NCBI RefSeq assembly: GCF_002849655.1
Contig: NZ_PDNW01000002.1
Span: forward strand, 1 to 64,000
DNA from: Pollutimonas subterranea
GTDB taxonomy: Bacteria; Pseudomonadota; Gammaproteobacteria; Burkholderiales; Burkholderiaceae_B
Direction: 5' to 3'
Length of the DNA: 64,000 nt
A model generated the notes under the pieces. The model did not search any database and was not told the origin of the DNA. It saw nothing but the letters and a program-made list of their open reading frames with translations. Position numbers and translations under genes: made by a program. Within the stretch, counting starts at the first letter, position 1; every line of letters begins with the position of its first letter. Positions 37,518 to 46,253 of this stretch are shown here, piece by piece.

Positions 37518-37523
37518 TATACT
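37518..37523 (+). promoter_or_regulatory. Candidate -10 box close to the hpnC start
   Basis: TATACT ends 8 bp before the hpnC ATG, so transcription would start at or next to the ATG. No good -35 is present at 16-18 bp. The gene also lacks a Shine-Dalgarno, which would agree with a leaderless message. Confidence 0.3.
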
Positions 37524-37531
37524 TCCCGCCT

Positions 37532-38359
37532 ATGGCCGTCGATCACTACGAAAACTTCCCAGTGGCATCTTTGCTGTTGCCGCGTCGCCTGCAAGCCCCC
37601 GTCAGAAATATCTATCGCTTTGCACGAAGCGCCGACGATATTGCGGACGAAGGCGATGCCACCCCGGACCAGCGTCTGCAGCAGTTGGCCTCCTATCGCG
37701 ATGCGCTGCGTCAGATAGAGGCCGGCGCACTTGCACTGCCGGCGTGCGACGCAAGGGCCGAGGTCTTCATGCCGCTGGCTCAGTCCATCAGGCAGCACGA
37801 ACTGCCCATGGAACCCTTTTTCGACTTGATATCGGCCTTCGAACAGGATGTGGCGACCACGCGCTACGAGAGCGACACCGAATTGCTGGATTATTGCCGC
37901 CGCTCGGCAAATCCGGTCGGACGCCTGATGCTGCATTTGTATCAGGCCGCCACGCCGCCGAACCTGGCGCAGGCCGACGCCATCTGTACCGGCCTGCAAC
38001 TGACCAATTTCTGGCAGGATATCGCCGTGGATTGGCAAAAAGGACGCATCTACCTGCCACGGCAAAAGCTGAACCACTATGGCGTCAGCGAGGATCATAT
38101 TGCACGGAAGCTGCACACAGATGCCGCATGGCAGGCGCTTATGCAGGCGCAGGTTCAACAGGCGCGCGAACTGCTAAATTCGGGACTGCCGCTGGCGCAT
38201 AAGCTGCCCGGCCGCTTAGGCCTGGAGCTCAAGCTTGTCGTCCATGGGGGATTACGTATCCTTGAGCGTCTCAACCAATTACACTATGACGTATTCTTCC
38301 ACCGCCCCACACTGACAAAACGCGACTGGACCCTGTTGCTTTGGCGCTCCCTATGGTAA
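37532..38359 (+). CDS. hpnC: Hydroxysqualene synthase HpnC
   Basis: 275 aa of the squalene/phytoene synthase fold. First Asp-rich motif SADDIADEGD, second NFWQDIAVDWQKGR, and YCRRSANPVG are intact. In the HpnCDE pathway HpnC converts presqualene diphosphate to hydroxysqualene. The start at 37532 (MAVDHYENFPVASLLLP) matches family length; the open frame back to 37304 covers the alr promoter region and is rejected. No clear ribosome site. First gene of hpnCDE. Confidence 0.9.
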   Translation: MAVDHYENFPVASLLLPRRLQAPVRNIYRFARSADDIADEGDATPDQRLQQLASYRDALRQIEAGALALPACDARAEVFMPLAQSIRQHELPMEPFFDLISAFEQDVATTRYESDTELLDYCRRSANPVGRLMLHLYQAATPPNLAQADAICTGLQLTNFWQDIAVDWQKGRIYLPRQKLNHYGVSEDHIARKLHTDAAWQALMQAQVQQARELLNSGLPLAHKLPGRLGLELKLVVHGGLRILERLNQLHYDVFFHRPTLTKRDWTLLLWRSLW

Positions 38360-38417
38360 GACGCCCTGCCACGGGTCCGTCACCACTGTGCCTTACCGAG
38401 CCCCGCTACCATTACGC

Positions 38418-39281
38418 ATGAGCCCCGACGAATACTGCCAGAACAAGGCCGCCCAGAGCGGCTCGAGCTTCTACTACGCTTTCCTTTTCCTGCCCCCCGA
38501 ACGGCGCAAGGCCATCACCGCACTCTATGCGTTCTGCCGCGAGGTGGACGACGTGGTCGACGAATCCAGCGAACCGTCCGTCGCACGCATGAAACTGGCA
38601 TGGTGGCGTACGCAGGTCGAACGCCTGTATGAAGGCCATGCCGATCACCCGGTCATGCAGGCCCTGCTGCCGCACCTGCACACTTATTCACTGACTTCAG
38701 AGCGTCTGCATGCCGTCGTCGAAGGCATGGAAATGGACTTGGATCAGTCACGCTACATGGACTGGCCGGGACTGCGCAAATATTGCTGGCATGCCGCCGG
38801 GGTGGTGGGCGAATTGTCCGCCAGCATATTCGGCTACACGCAGCCCGAAACACTCGTTTATGCCGAGAAACTCGGCCTCGCATTTCAGCTCACCAATATC
38901 ATCCGCGACGTAGGCGATGACGCGCGTCGCGGTCGAATTTACCTGCCCGTCGATGACATGCAGAAATTCAACGTCACGGCATCCGAGATCATTGACCGGC
39001 AACATTCGGAACGCTTCGTCGAATTGATGCGCTTCCAGACCGAAAGAGCGCGGCTATGCTACCGCGAGGCCATGCAGGCCTTGCCCGAAGCCGACCGCCG
39101 CGCACAGCGGCCCGGCCTTATGATGGCGTCCATCTATTACGCCTTGCTCGAGGAAATCGAACGCGATAACTGGCAGGTATTGGACCAGCGCATTTCGCTG
39201 ACGCCTATCCGCAAATTCTGGCTGGCGTGGAAGATCTGGGTGGGTGGCGGACGCGGCCTGGTCAAGCGCCTGGGACGATGA
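38418..39281 (+). CDS. hpnD: Presqualene diphosphate synthase HpnD
   Basis: 287 aa. MSPDEYCQNKAAQSGSSFYY start, first Asp motif REVDDVVDE, second NIIRDVGDDARRGR: all as in HpnD. Condenses two farnesyl diphosphates to presqualene diphosphate. The ATG at 38418 is preferred to a GTG at 38388. It starts 58 bp after hpnC and its stop overlaps hpnE as ATGA. Confidence 0.92.
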   Translation: MSPDEYCQNKAAQSGSSFYYAFLFLPPERRKAITALYAFCREVDDVVDESSEPSVARMKLAWWRTQVERLYEGHADHPVMQALLPHLHTYSLTSERLHAVVEGMEMDLDQSRYMDWPGLRKYCWHAAGVVGELSASIFGYTQPETLVYAEKLGLAFQLTNIIRDVGDDARRGRIYLPVDDMQKFNVTASEIIDRQHSERFVELMRFQTERARLCYREAMQALPEADRRAQRPGLMMASIYYALLEEIERDNWQVLDQRISLTPIRKFWLAWKIWVGGGRGLVKRLGR

Positions 39282-40627
39282 ACATTGCCGTAGTCGGCGG
39301 TGGCTGGGCCGGCCTTAGCGCCGCAGTCCGCCTGAGGCAGTACGGCTGCTCAGTCGTCGTATTCGAGGCCGCGCGGACGCTAGGCGGGCGAGCCCGCAGG
39401 GTGTCCTCTGCGACGCTCAATACCCGCATCGACAATGGCCAGCACATATTGCTGGGGGCCTACACCGAGACACTGGCATTGATGCAAGAGCTGGGCCTGA
39501 ACGTGCCGGACCTGTTCCTGCGCGAGCGCCTGCAACTGCACTCGGCCGATGGCAGCTTTTCCTTGCGCGCTGGCGCCCTGCCCGCGCCCCTGCATTTGCT
39601 GGGCGCCATCCTGGGCGCACGGGGCTTGGGCTTGATGGAACGCTTGCGCATCATCGCCATTACCACCCGGCTGCGAAGGCACGGATGGAAGGTCGATGGC
39701 GGGATGACTGTTGCGCAATGGCTGGCACAAGGAAGGCAATCGCCCCGTGCAATCCAGTTGTTCTGGCAGCCCCTGTGTCTTGCCGCACTCAACACCCCCA
39801 TGGACGCTGCATGCGCCCGGTTGTTCGCCCGCGTCCTGCAGGATAGTCTGGGTGGACCAGGTCATGCGTCCGATGTGCTGATACCCCGGGTCGATCTATC
39901 GCAATTATGGCCGGACCAGGTCGCGCAATACAGGCCCGACGGGACTCCCGGCGAGCTGGCTGTGCGCCCCGGATGTGCCGTAAGAAAATTGCAAGCATGG
40001 TCCTCGCACGTCAATGTGGACGGATCGCGGTTCGATGCCGTCGTCGTGGCCGGCAATGCACCCGCTACGCATCGGCTGCTGCAACAACTGGACCCTTGCG
40101 AATCCGGTATCGACTACCTTTCGACGCTTTCCGCATTTCAATACCTGCCGATCGCCACCCTCACGCTTCAACTGGAACGACCGTGGAATAGGGTGCACCC
40201 CATGCTGCTGCTCAAAGATTTTCCCGAACGGATGCAGTACGGCCAATGGCTTTTCGACCGCAGCGCCAGCGGACCGGCTGATTCACAATGTTTGCTGAAT
40301 ATCGTCATCAGCGATGCCCGCGCCTTCATGGAGCATTCCAGGGCGAAGGTCATTGCCGCCACGATCGACCAGGTAAGGGAACAGAGCGAGCGCGAGGCCG
40401 ACATGCCCGGGGTGCGGAACCACGAAGTCATCATCGAAAAACGCGCCACATTCGCCGCCGTTCCGGGCCTGAGGCGGCCTTCCAACAGCACGCCCTGGCC
40501 ACGAATATGGGTGGCGGGGGACTGGACGGACACCGGCTACCCGGCGGTGCTGGAGGGCGCCGTGCGCAGCGGCAAGGAGGCCGCGCACGCGATTTATCGA
40601 ACGCTAGGATCCCGCCTGGCCCAATGA
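39278..40627 (+). CDS. hpnE: Hydroxysqualene dehydroxylase HpnE
   Basis: 449 aa. NIAVVGGGWAGLSAAVRL is the FAD dinucleotide fold; the C-terminal motif WVAGDWTDTGYPAVLEGAVRSG is the amine-oxidase/phytoene-desaturase FAD end. HpnE reduces hydroxysqualene to squalene. The ATG at 39278 overlaps the hpnD stop. Its last 24 bp overlap the convergent crcB gene. No squalene-hopene cyclase follows, so the later hopanoid genes must be elsewhere. Confidence 0.92.
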   Translation: MNIAVVGGGWAGLSAAVRLRQYGCSVVVFEAARTLGGRARRVSSATLNTRIDNGQHILLGAYTETLALMQELGLNVPDLFLRERLQLHSADGSFSLRAGALPAPLHLLGAILGARGLGLMERLRIIAITTRLRRHGWKVDGGMTVAQWLAQGRQSPRAIQLFWQPLCLAALNTPMDAACARLFARVLQDSLGGPGHASDVLIPRVDLSQLWPDQVAQYRPDGTPGELAVRPGCAVRKLQAWSSHVNVDGSRFDAVVVAGNAPATHRLLQQLDPCESGIDYLSTLSAFQYLPIATLTLQLERPWNRVHPMLLLKDFPERMQYGQWLFDRSASGPADSQCLLNIVISDARAFMEHSRAKVIAATIDQVREQSEREADMPGVRNHEVIIEKRATFAAVPGLRRPSNSTPWPRIWVAGDWTDTGYPAVLEGAVRSGKEAAHAIYRTLGSRLAQ

Positions 40628-41008
40628 CGATAATAGGCTGGCCGTGGCAAAACCAAGACAAGTCAGGGCCAGGCTACCCGCAAGACTGAAACCGATATAG
40701 CCAAAGGCCGACAAGTAGGCGCCACGCTCCAGCAGGCCCACCGCCTCCCCGGAAAACGTCGAAAATGTTGTCAGCCCACCCAGAAAGCCGGTGACCAGCA
40801 TGAGCTTGAGCCACATCGGCGCTTCGGGATACATCGCCAGGGCGCCCAATAGCAGCCCAACGAAATAGCCCCCCAACAAATTAGCCGCCAGCGTGCCCCA
40901 CGGCAAAAGCCAGCCTGGCTGGTTGAGCCACAATCCCAGCATCCAACGGCATATTGCTCCCGCTGCGGCGCCTATGCCGATGGCCATGAAATTAGTGGGC
41001 GTGAACAT
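40604..41008 (-). CDS. crcB: Fluoride channel CrcB (Fluc)
   Basis: 134 aa with four predicted membrane helices. GAAAGAICRWML, the pore-lining Asn in TLAANLLGGYFVG and the TGFLGGLTTFSTFSGE motif (sodium site and phenylalanine track) are those of the dual-topology Fluc fluoride exporter. M1 at 41008 or M8 at 40987 could start it. I searched upstream and see no fluoride riboswitch fold; a small ORF lies there instead. It ends inside hpnE on the other strand. Confidence 0.9.
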   Translation of the reverse strand: MFTPTNFMAIGIGAAAGAICRWMLGLWLNQPGWLLPWGTLAANLLGGYFVGLLLGALAMYPEAPMWLKLMLVTGFLGGLTTFSTFSGEAVGLLERGAYLSAFGYIGFSLAGSLALTCLGFATASLLSSLGQAGS

Positions 41009-41030
41009 GGATTCGCAAGAGTCTCGGCGA

Positions 41031-41120
41031 CTACCCCTTGGGGGCCAGGGTTACATCGGCCCACCAGCGGTCCGGGTGTGTTTGAAGGACTTCTATTTCA
41101 GCATGGTTCTGATTTGACAT
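41031..41120 (-). CDS. Unannotated 29-residue ORF between thrC and crcB
   Basis: ATG at 41118-41120, preceded by AAGGAG with a six-base spacer, runs 29 codons to TAG at 41031-41033. It starts MSNQNHAEIEV and contains a Trp-Trp pair (in PDRWWADV). It begins 48 bp after the thrC stop, on the same strand, and ends 22 bp before the crcB start. The excellent ribosome site favours translation; whether it is a small protein, a leader peptide for crcB or a gene remnant I cannot say. No homologue is recognised. Confidence 0.5.
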   Translation of the reverse strand: MSNQNHAEIEVLQTHPDRWWADVTLAPKG

Positions 41121-41168
41121 GTAGGGCTCCTTGTGAGGGTGCTACCGCTGTTCGAATTCAATGCCTCA

Positions 41169-42578
41169 TCACACAGGCGCATGCTGACGGATATAGTCGC
41201 GCACCAGTTCCACGTTGCAGTCCATGACCTCCACCCGTTGCGGCAGCGCCGCCAGTTCCCGCAAATGTGCGGGGATTGGCGCGGCTTGGCCTATGGCTTC
41301 CTGTATGGTTTCTCCGAACTTGGCCGGCAAGGCTGTCTCGAGCACCAGCATGGGTATGCCTTCTTCGGTATAGTCGGCGGCAACTTTTACGGCGTCGGCG
41401 GTATGCGGGTCGATGAGCACGCCGGTTTCACCATACACCTTCTTGATCGTCGCCAACCGGTCCTGATGACTGCTTACCCCGGCCACGAAGCCATAACGCG
41501 ACTCAAACAGCGGCAAGAGCCGGCTTAGATCGAATTCGCCCTTGATTTCAAGCTGCTTCCAGCAATCACGAACCTGCTCCGCATCCTGGTCAAGCAGATC
41601 GAATACGAAACGCTCGAAATTCGATGCACGCGAGATGTCCATGGAGGGACTGGAGGTTGCATGGGTGTCAGCGGCGGACCGGGGACGGTAGATTCCGGTG
41701 CGGAAAAATTCTTCGAGCACGTTGTTCTCGTTCGTCGCCAGGACCAGCCGGTGTATCGGCAGGCCCATTTGACGGGCAACATGCCCGGCAAGGATATTTC
41801 CGAAGTTACCCGATGGCACGGCAAACGACACCAGCTGCCGCGGCGCCGTGGTGGCACGCAACCAGCCCCAGAAATAATAAACCACCTGTGCCGCGATCCG
41901 GGCCCAGTTGATGGAGTTCACTGCGCCCAGATGATGACTGGACTTGAATTCCAGGTCGCCAGCCAGCGCCTTGACAATATCCTGGCATTCATCGAACACG
42001 CCCTTCAGCGCAATGTTGTGAATATTCTGGTCTTGCAGCGAATACATTTGCGCGCGCTGGAATTCGCTCATGCGGCCATGAGGCGAGAGCATGAACACCG
42101 ATACGCCGCGCTTGCCGCGCAACGCGTATTCCGCAGCCGACCCGGTATCCCCCGAGGTCGCTCCGAGGATATTCAGGCTTGCATGGCGCTTGTCCAGCAC
42201 ATATTCGAACACCTGGCCCAGGAACTGCATGGCCATGTCCTTGAAGGCCAACGTCGGGCCCTCGGACAAACCCAGTAGGCTGACGCCCTGCGCCAGCGGC
42301 TTGAGCGGCACCATTTGTTCACCCGGAAACACGTCGGCGTTGTAGGCGGCGTGAGTCAACCGGGAGAGATCTTCCCGGGGAATGTCGCCGATGAACAGGC
42401 TCAATATTTCGGTGGCCAGGTCGGCATAATCGAGGCCACGCCACGATTCGAGCGTTTCCGCACTGATTGCAGGGAGGCTTGCAGGCATCGCCAGGCCGCC
42501 ATCGGGCGCGAGCCCCTCGAGCAGGATATCGGAAAAGGCCATGGGCGCCATGGCACCCCGTGTCGAGCGATATTTCAT
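41169..42578 (-). CDS. thrC: Threonine synthase
   Basis: 469 aa, the long bacterial ThrC form. PLP lysine in LAFKDMAMQFLG, SGDTGSAAEYAL phosphate-binding loop, and VPSGNFGNILAG. Converts O-phosphohomoserine to threonine. Its ATG overlaps the hom stop as ATGA, and it ends with tandem TGA TGA stops. Third gene of alaC-hom-thrC; homoserine kinase is not in the window. Confidence 0.95.
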   Translation of the reverse strand: MKYRSTRGAMAPMAFSDILLEGLAPDGGLAMPASLPAISAETLESWRGLDYADLATEILSLFIGDIPREDLSRLTHAAYNADVFPGEQMVPLKPLAQGVSLLGLSEGPTLAFKDMAMQFLGQVFEYVLDKRHASLNILGATSGDTGSAAEYALRGKRGVSVFMLSPHGRMSEFQRAQMYSLQDQNIHNIALKGVFDECQDIVKALAGDLEFKSSHHLGAVNSINWARIAAQVVYYFWGWLRATTAPRQLVSFAVPSGNFGNILAGHVARQMGLPIHRLVLATNENNVLEEFFRTGIYRPRSAADTHATSSPSMDISRASNFERFVFDLLDQDAEQVRDCWKQLEIKGEFDLSRLLPLFESRYGFVAGVSSHQDRLATIKKVYGETGVLIDPHTADAVKVAADYTEEGIPMLVLETALPAKFGETIQEAIGQAAPIPAHLRELAALPQRVEVMDCNVELVRDYIRQHAPV

Positions 42579-43879
42579 ACCAGATTCTCCACGCGCAAAC
42601 GTGTGACCGGGGAACGTACGAACGGCAGGGCCTGGATACGTTCGAGCGCGGTGTCGACGTCGCCTTCCCGTGCCGAATGCGACAGGAAAATAATGTCAGC
42701 CTCTGTCGTGCCGTGCGGCTCCTGGAACATCGAGCCGATCGAAATTCCGGCGTCTGACAGAATGCGGGCCAAATCGGCCAGCACGCCCGGACGATCCTCG
42801 ACGCGCAGGCGCAGGTAGTACGACGATTGGATATCGGCAATCGGCAGGATGGCAATGTCATCCATGGCATCGGGCTGGAAAGCCAGGTGCGGCACCCGGT
42901 GATCGGGATCGGCTGCCTGCAGACGGGTTACATCGACCAGATCGGCGATGACCGCCGAAGCCGTGGGCAATTCGCCCGCGCCCTGCCCGTAATAAAGCGT
43001 GGGACCGACTGCATCACCCTGTACCAGTACCGCATTCATGGCACCTTCGACATTGGCCAGCAGGCACTCCATAGGCACCAGGGTAGGATGCACACGCAGC
43101 TCGATACCGTCGGCGCGCCGGCGGGTAATACCCAGCAACTTGATGCGGTAGCCCAGGCGTTCGGCGTGGGCAATGTCTTCCTGCGCCAGCGAGGAGATCC
43201 CTTCGACGTGCGCTTTATTGAATTGCACTGGAATACCGAAGGCCAGCGAGGCCAGCAGCGTAAGCTTGTGCGCCGCATCGATGCCTTCAATATCGAAGGT
43301 GGGATCGGTCTCGGCATAGCCGAGCCGCTGTGCTTCCGAAAGCACTGCGTTAAAGGGCAGGCCGCGGGAGCGCATCTCCGACAGGATGAAATTGGTCGTC
43401 CCGTTGATGATGCCTGCCAGCCATTGAATCCGATTGGCGGTAAGTCCTTCGCGTATGGCCTTGACGATGGGTATGCCACCGGCGACGGCGGCTTCGAATA
43501 CCACCATTACGCCCTTCTCGTGTGCCGCGGCAAAGATTTCGTTGCCATGCCGGGCAAGCAGCGCCTTGTTGGCGGTGACCACATGCTTGCCCTGCTTGAT
43601 GGCTTCCATGACCAGGTCGTGCGCCAGCGTATCGCCGCCGATCAGCTCGACCACGATATCGATATCGGGGTTACGCACGATGTCCATGCCGTCTGTCGTG
43701 ACCGATACCTGGTCGCCGACCAGGCGCCTTGCCTTTTCAATGTCCCGCACCGCCACGGCAGCGACTTCAATACGTCTTCCCGCCCGGCGTGCGATTTCTT
43801 CCGCGTTTTGCGTCAATACTTTCCAGGTTCCGCCGCCAACAACACCCAGACCCAATAAACCAACTTTCATAGGACTCAT
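42575..43879 (-). CDS. hom: Homoserine dehydrogenase
   Basis: 434 aa. NAD(P) fold at VGLLGLGVVGGGTWKVL, catalytic Lys region in GIINGTTNFIL...EAQRLGYAETDPTFDIEGIDAAHK, and a C-terminal ACT domain (SYYLRLRVEDRPGVLADLARIL) for threonine feedback. Reduces aspartate semialdehyde to homoserine. The ATG at 43879 follows directly on the alaC stop (TAA ATG); an in-frame ATG three codons later is the alternative. Confidence 0.95.
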   Translation of the reverse strand: MSPMKVGLLGLGVVGGGTWKVLTQNAEEIARRAGRRIEVAAVAVRDIEKARRLVGDQVSVTTDGMDIVRNPDIDIVVELIGGDTLAHDLVMEAIKQGKHVVTANKALLARHGNEIFAAAHEKGVMVVFEAAVAGGIPIVKAIREGLTANRIQWLAGIINGTTNFILSEMRSRGLPFNAVLSEAQRLGYAETDPTFDIEGIDAAHKLTLLASLAFGIPVQFNKAHVEGISSLAQEDIAHAERLGYRIKLLGITRRRADGIELRVHPTLVPMECLLANVEGAMNAVLVQGDAVGPTLYYGQGAGELPTASAVIADLVDVTRLQAADPDHRVPHLAFQPDAMDDIAILPIADIQSSYYLRLRVEDRPGVLADLARILSDAGISIGSMFQEPHGTTEADIIFLSHSAREGDVDTALERIQALPFVRSPVTRLRVENLV

Positions 43880-45070
43880 TTATTTACTACCCAACCCGTC
43901 TTTGCGGAACATTTCTTTAATGCCGCGCACCGCCTGGCGGGTACGCTGCTCGTTTTCGATCAAGGCAAAGCGCACGTAGTCGTCGCCGTACTCACCGAAG
44001 CCTATTCCCGGCGAAACCGCCACCTTGGCATCGGCCAGCAGACGCTTGGAAAATTCCAATGAACCGAGCTTCTGGTAGAACTCGGGAATCTTTGCCCAGA
44101 TATACATGGATGCTTTCGGTATATCGACCATCCAGCCCGCTTCGTGCAAGCCTTTGGCCAGAACGTCACGCCGATTCCGATACTGTTCGACAACTTGACT
44201 TACGCCGTCCTGAGGGCCTTCCAGCGCGGCAATCGAGGCGACCTGGATAGGCGTGAACGTGCCGTAATCGTGATAGCTCTTGATGCGTGCAAGGGCGTTG
44301 ACCAACTCCTGGTTGCCCACCATGAAGCCCACGCGCCAGCCCGCCATATTGTAGCTTTTGCTCATGGTGAAAAATTCGACGGCAACGTCGCGGGCGCCTT
44401 CGACCTGCATGATGGATGGCGCGACGTAGCCGTCGAAGGTGATGTCGGCATAGGCCAGATCGTGCACGACCAGTATATTATGCTCTTTGGCCAAGGCGAT
44501 CACCCGCTCGAAGAACGACAGGTCGACACACTGGGCAGTGGGATTGCTGGGGAAACCCAATATCATCATCTTGGGCTTCGGAATACTTTCACGCACCGCC
44601 CTGTCGATTTCTTCGAAAAAATCCAGGCCGGGCGTCATAGGCACGGAACGTATGTTGGCGCCGGCGATTACCGCCCCGTAGATATGAATGGGATAGCTCG
44701 GATTCGGCACCAGTACAGTATCGCCGCGATCCAGGGTCGCCAGCATAAGGTGCGCGAGGCCTTCCTTGGAGCCTATCGTGACAATGGCTTCGGAATCCGG
44801 ATCGATCTGCACGCCGTAGCGGCGTTCGTACCATCCGGAGATTGCCTTGCGCAGTCGCGGTATGCCTTTGGACACCGAGTACCCGTGCGTATCGGGCCGG
44901 GAGGCGGCCTCGACCAATTTATCGACGATATGCTTGGGGGTCGGGCCGTCAGGGTTACCCATGGACATGTCGATGATGTCCTCACCTCGTCGCCGTGCCG
45001 CCATCTTCAGTTCGCCGGTAATGTTGAATACATAGGGCGGTAGGCGCTCTATACGCGGAAAACTCGTCAT
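43880..45070 (-). CDS. alaC: Alanine transaminase AlaC-type aminotransferase
   Basis: 396 aa fold-type I PLP enzyme. [20 protein letters not shown] and [13 protein letters not shown] are nearly those of E. coli AlaC; PLP Lys in [15 protein letters not shown]. Transaminates glutamate with pyruvate to make alanine. The ATG at 45070 has AAGGA five bases upstream; the frame open to 45289 is non-coding. First gene of the alaC-hom-thrC run. The 184-bp upstream gap holds a small T-run hairpin on the same strand. Confidence 0.9.
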   Translation of the reverse strand: MTSFPRIERLPPYVFNITGELKMAARRRGEDIIDMSMGNPDGPTPKHIVDKLVEAASRPDTHGYSVSKGIPRLRKAISGWYERRYGVQIDPDSEAIVTIGSKEGLAHLMLATLDRGDTVLVPNPSYPIHIYGAVIAGANIRSVPMTPGLDFFEEIDRAVRESIPKPKMMILGFPSNPTAQCVDLSFFERVIALAKEHNILVVHDLAYADITFDGYVAPSIMQVEGARDVAVEFFTMSKSYNMAGWRVGFMVGNQELVNALARIKSYHDYGTFTPIQVASIAALEGPQDGVSQVVEQYRNRRDVLAKGLHEAGWMVDIPKASMYIWAKIPEFYQKLGSLEFSKRLLADAKVAVSPGIGFGEYGDDYVRFALIENEQRTRQAVRGIKEMFRKDGLGSK

Positions 45071-45184
45071 GATGGTCCTTGGGCGACAAAAATGGGAAAT
45101 GGGTAGTGATGAATGCAGCGCAACAAAACGGGGTGTCCAATTTGAACGCGCGAGCGCAAAACAGCTAAGTAGTTTAAACGATCC

Positions 45185-45204
45185 AAAAAAAAGGCGGAGT
45201 CGCC
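45185..45204 (-). terminator. Small GC stem followed by T8, upstream of alaC
   Basis: On the minus strand GGCG, ACTC loop, CGCC is followed at once by eight T residues, 115 bp before the alaC start. The four-pair stem is weak. No minus-strand gene lies upstream, so if active it would attenuate alaC transcription rather than end another gene. Confidence 0.3.
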
Positions 45205-45254
45205 ATAAATCGACCGGCTTTGCGCTATGATCTTCAAGACTTTGGGAGTTTTTT

Positions 45255-45707
45255 GTGCAATTGCAAAGCGAATCCAACCCGGCGCTCAATACCGTGACCG
45301 CGTACGGGCATGACTATATAGAAATCAATGAAGTCTCCTATGGGCACGCGGTCTACTTCGCGCCCGAAGGAGACATCAACACTTGGTCGGTGAACGTCTT
45401 CAGCGACATCACCGCCGATACGCTGCGCGCCATCGTCGGCATTACGTCCGCCCGCGTTGACCCCATGGCTTTCCTGGATGCCGATGCTGCACCGCAAAAG
45501 CCGGCTGGCGCGCCAGAGGTTCTCCTGATCGGGACCGGAAACAGGCAGCATCTGCTGCCGGCACACATAACACGGCCATTGCTTGAGGCAGGCATTGGCG
45601 TAGAAGCCATGAGCACTCAGGCAGCGGCCCGTACCTACAACATTCTGATGGCTGAAGGGCGACGCGTTATCGTCGCGCTCCTGCCTCTCGAGGAGGCCGA
45701 CGCATGA
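45255..45707 (+). CDS. Mth938-like (DUF498/NDUFAF3-type) domain protein
   Basis: 150 aa, soluble. The domain core [43 protein letters not shown] is the DUF498/Mth938 signature; eukaryotic relatives assist complex I assembly (NDUFAF3) but bacterial members have no proven role. The start is GTG at 45255, with GGGAG six bases upstream. It overlaps bcp by ATGA, so the two are likely one transcript. Confidence 0.8.
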   Translation: MQLQSESNPALNTVTAYGHDYIEINEVSYGHAVYFAPEGDINTWSVNVFSDITADTLRAIVGITSARVDPMAFLDADAAPQKPAGAPEVLLIGTGNRQHLLPAHITRPLLEAGIGVEAMSTQAAARTYNILMAEGRRVIVALLPLEEADA

Positions 45708-46171
45708 GCGAAGTTGCCGTTGGAAAACCCATCCCCGACTTCGTCGCCGCCAGCACGCACGGCGACATAAGCCAGGAAACGCTTCATGGCCGCACTACTG
45801 TCGTGTACTTCTACCCAAAGGACAGTACACCGGGCTGTACGACCCAGGCCCAAGGCTTTCGCGATCATCACCAGGATTTTGCCGACGCAGGCTGTCAAAT
45901 CGTCGGAGTCTCCCGCGACTCGCTCAAGTCGCATGCCAACTTCACCGAGAAGCAAGGCCTGCCCTTTGCGCTCATCGCCGATCCCGACGAAAACCTGTGC
46001 GAACTGTTCAAGGTCATGAAAATGAAAAACATGTACGGTAAACAGGTACGGGGGATCGAACGCAGCACGTTCCTGATCGACAAACAAGGCGTGCTGATTA
46101 AAGAGTGGAGAGGGCTGCGGGTCCCCGGCCACGTTGACGAAGTACTGAAGGCGGTGCGCGAACAGGCATGA
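45704..46171 (+). CDS. bcp: Thioredoxin-dependent peroxiredoxin Bcp
   Basis: 155 aa. Peroxidatic Cys in YPKDSTPGCTTQAQGFRD; the second Cys, five residues on in the alpha-type Bcp family, is replaced (T-T-Q-A-Q) while another Cys lies at DAGCQIVG, so a resolving partner at that later position or an external thiol is expected. Reduces hydroperoxides. Coupled to the preceding gene by ATGA. Confidence 0.9.
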   Translation: MSEVAVGKPIPDFVAASTHGDISQETLHGRTTVVYFYPKDSTPGCTTQAQGFRDHHQDFADAGCQIVGVSRDSLKSHANFTEKQGLPFALIADPDENLCELFKVMKMKNMYGKQVRGIERSTFLIDKQGVLIKEWRGLRVPGHVDEVLKAVREQA

Positions 46172-46253
46172 CGCCGCACGCACACTCCGCGCTGCCTTGA
46201 CTCCGACTGCTACGATTACTTACTTTCCAGAACGCTCAGGGAGCACACACCTT

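Noticed and set aside
37304-37531. 76-residue N-terminal extension of HpnC
   Set aside because: It overlaps the alr start and has no family similarity.
41009-41120. N-terminal extension of crcB through the small ORF
   Set aside because: An in-frame stop (TAA at 41051-41053) interrupts the crcB frame and the small ORF is in another frame, ending in TAG.
41009-41130. Fluoride riboswitch upstream of crcB
   Set aside because: The strand upstream of crcB lacks the conserved crcB-motif pairing; it is occupied by a short ORF.
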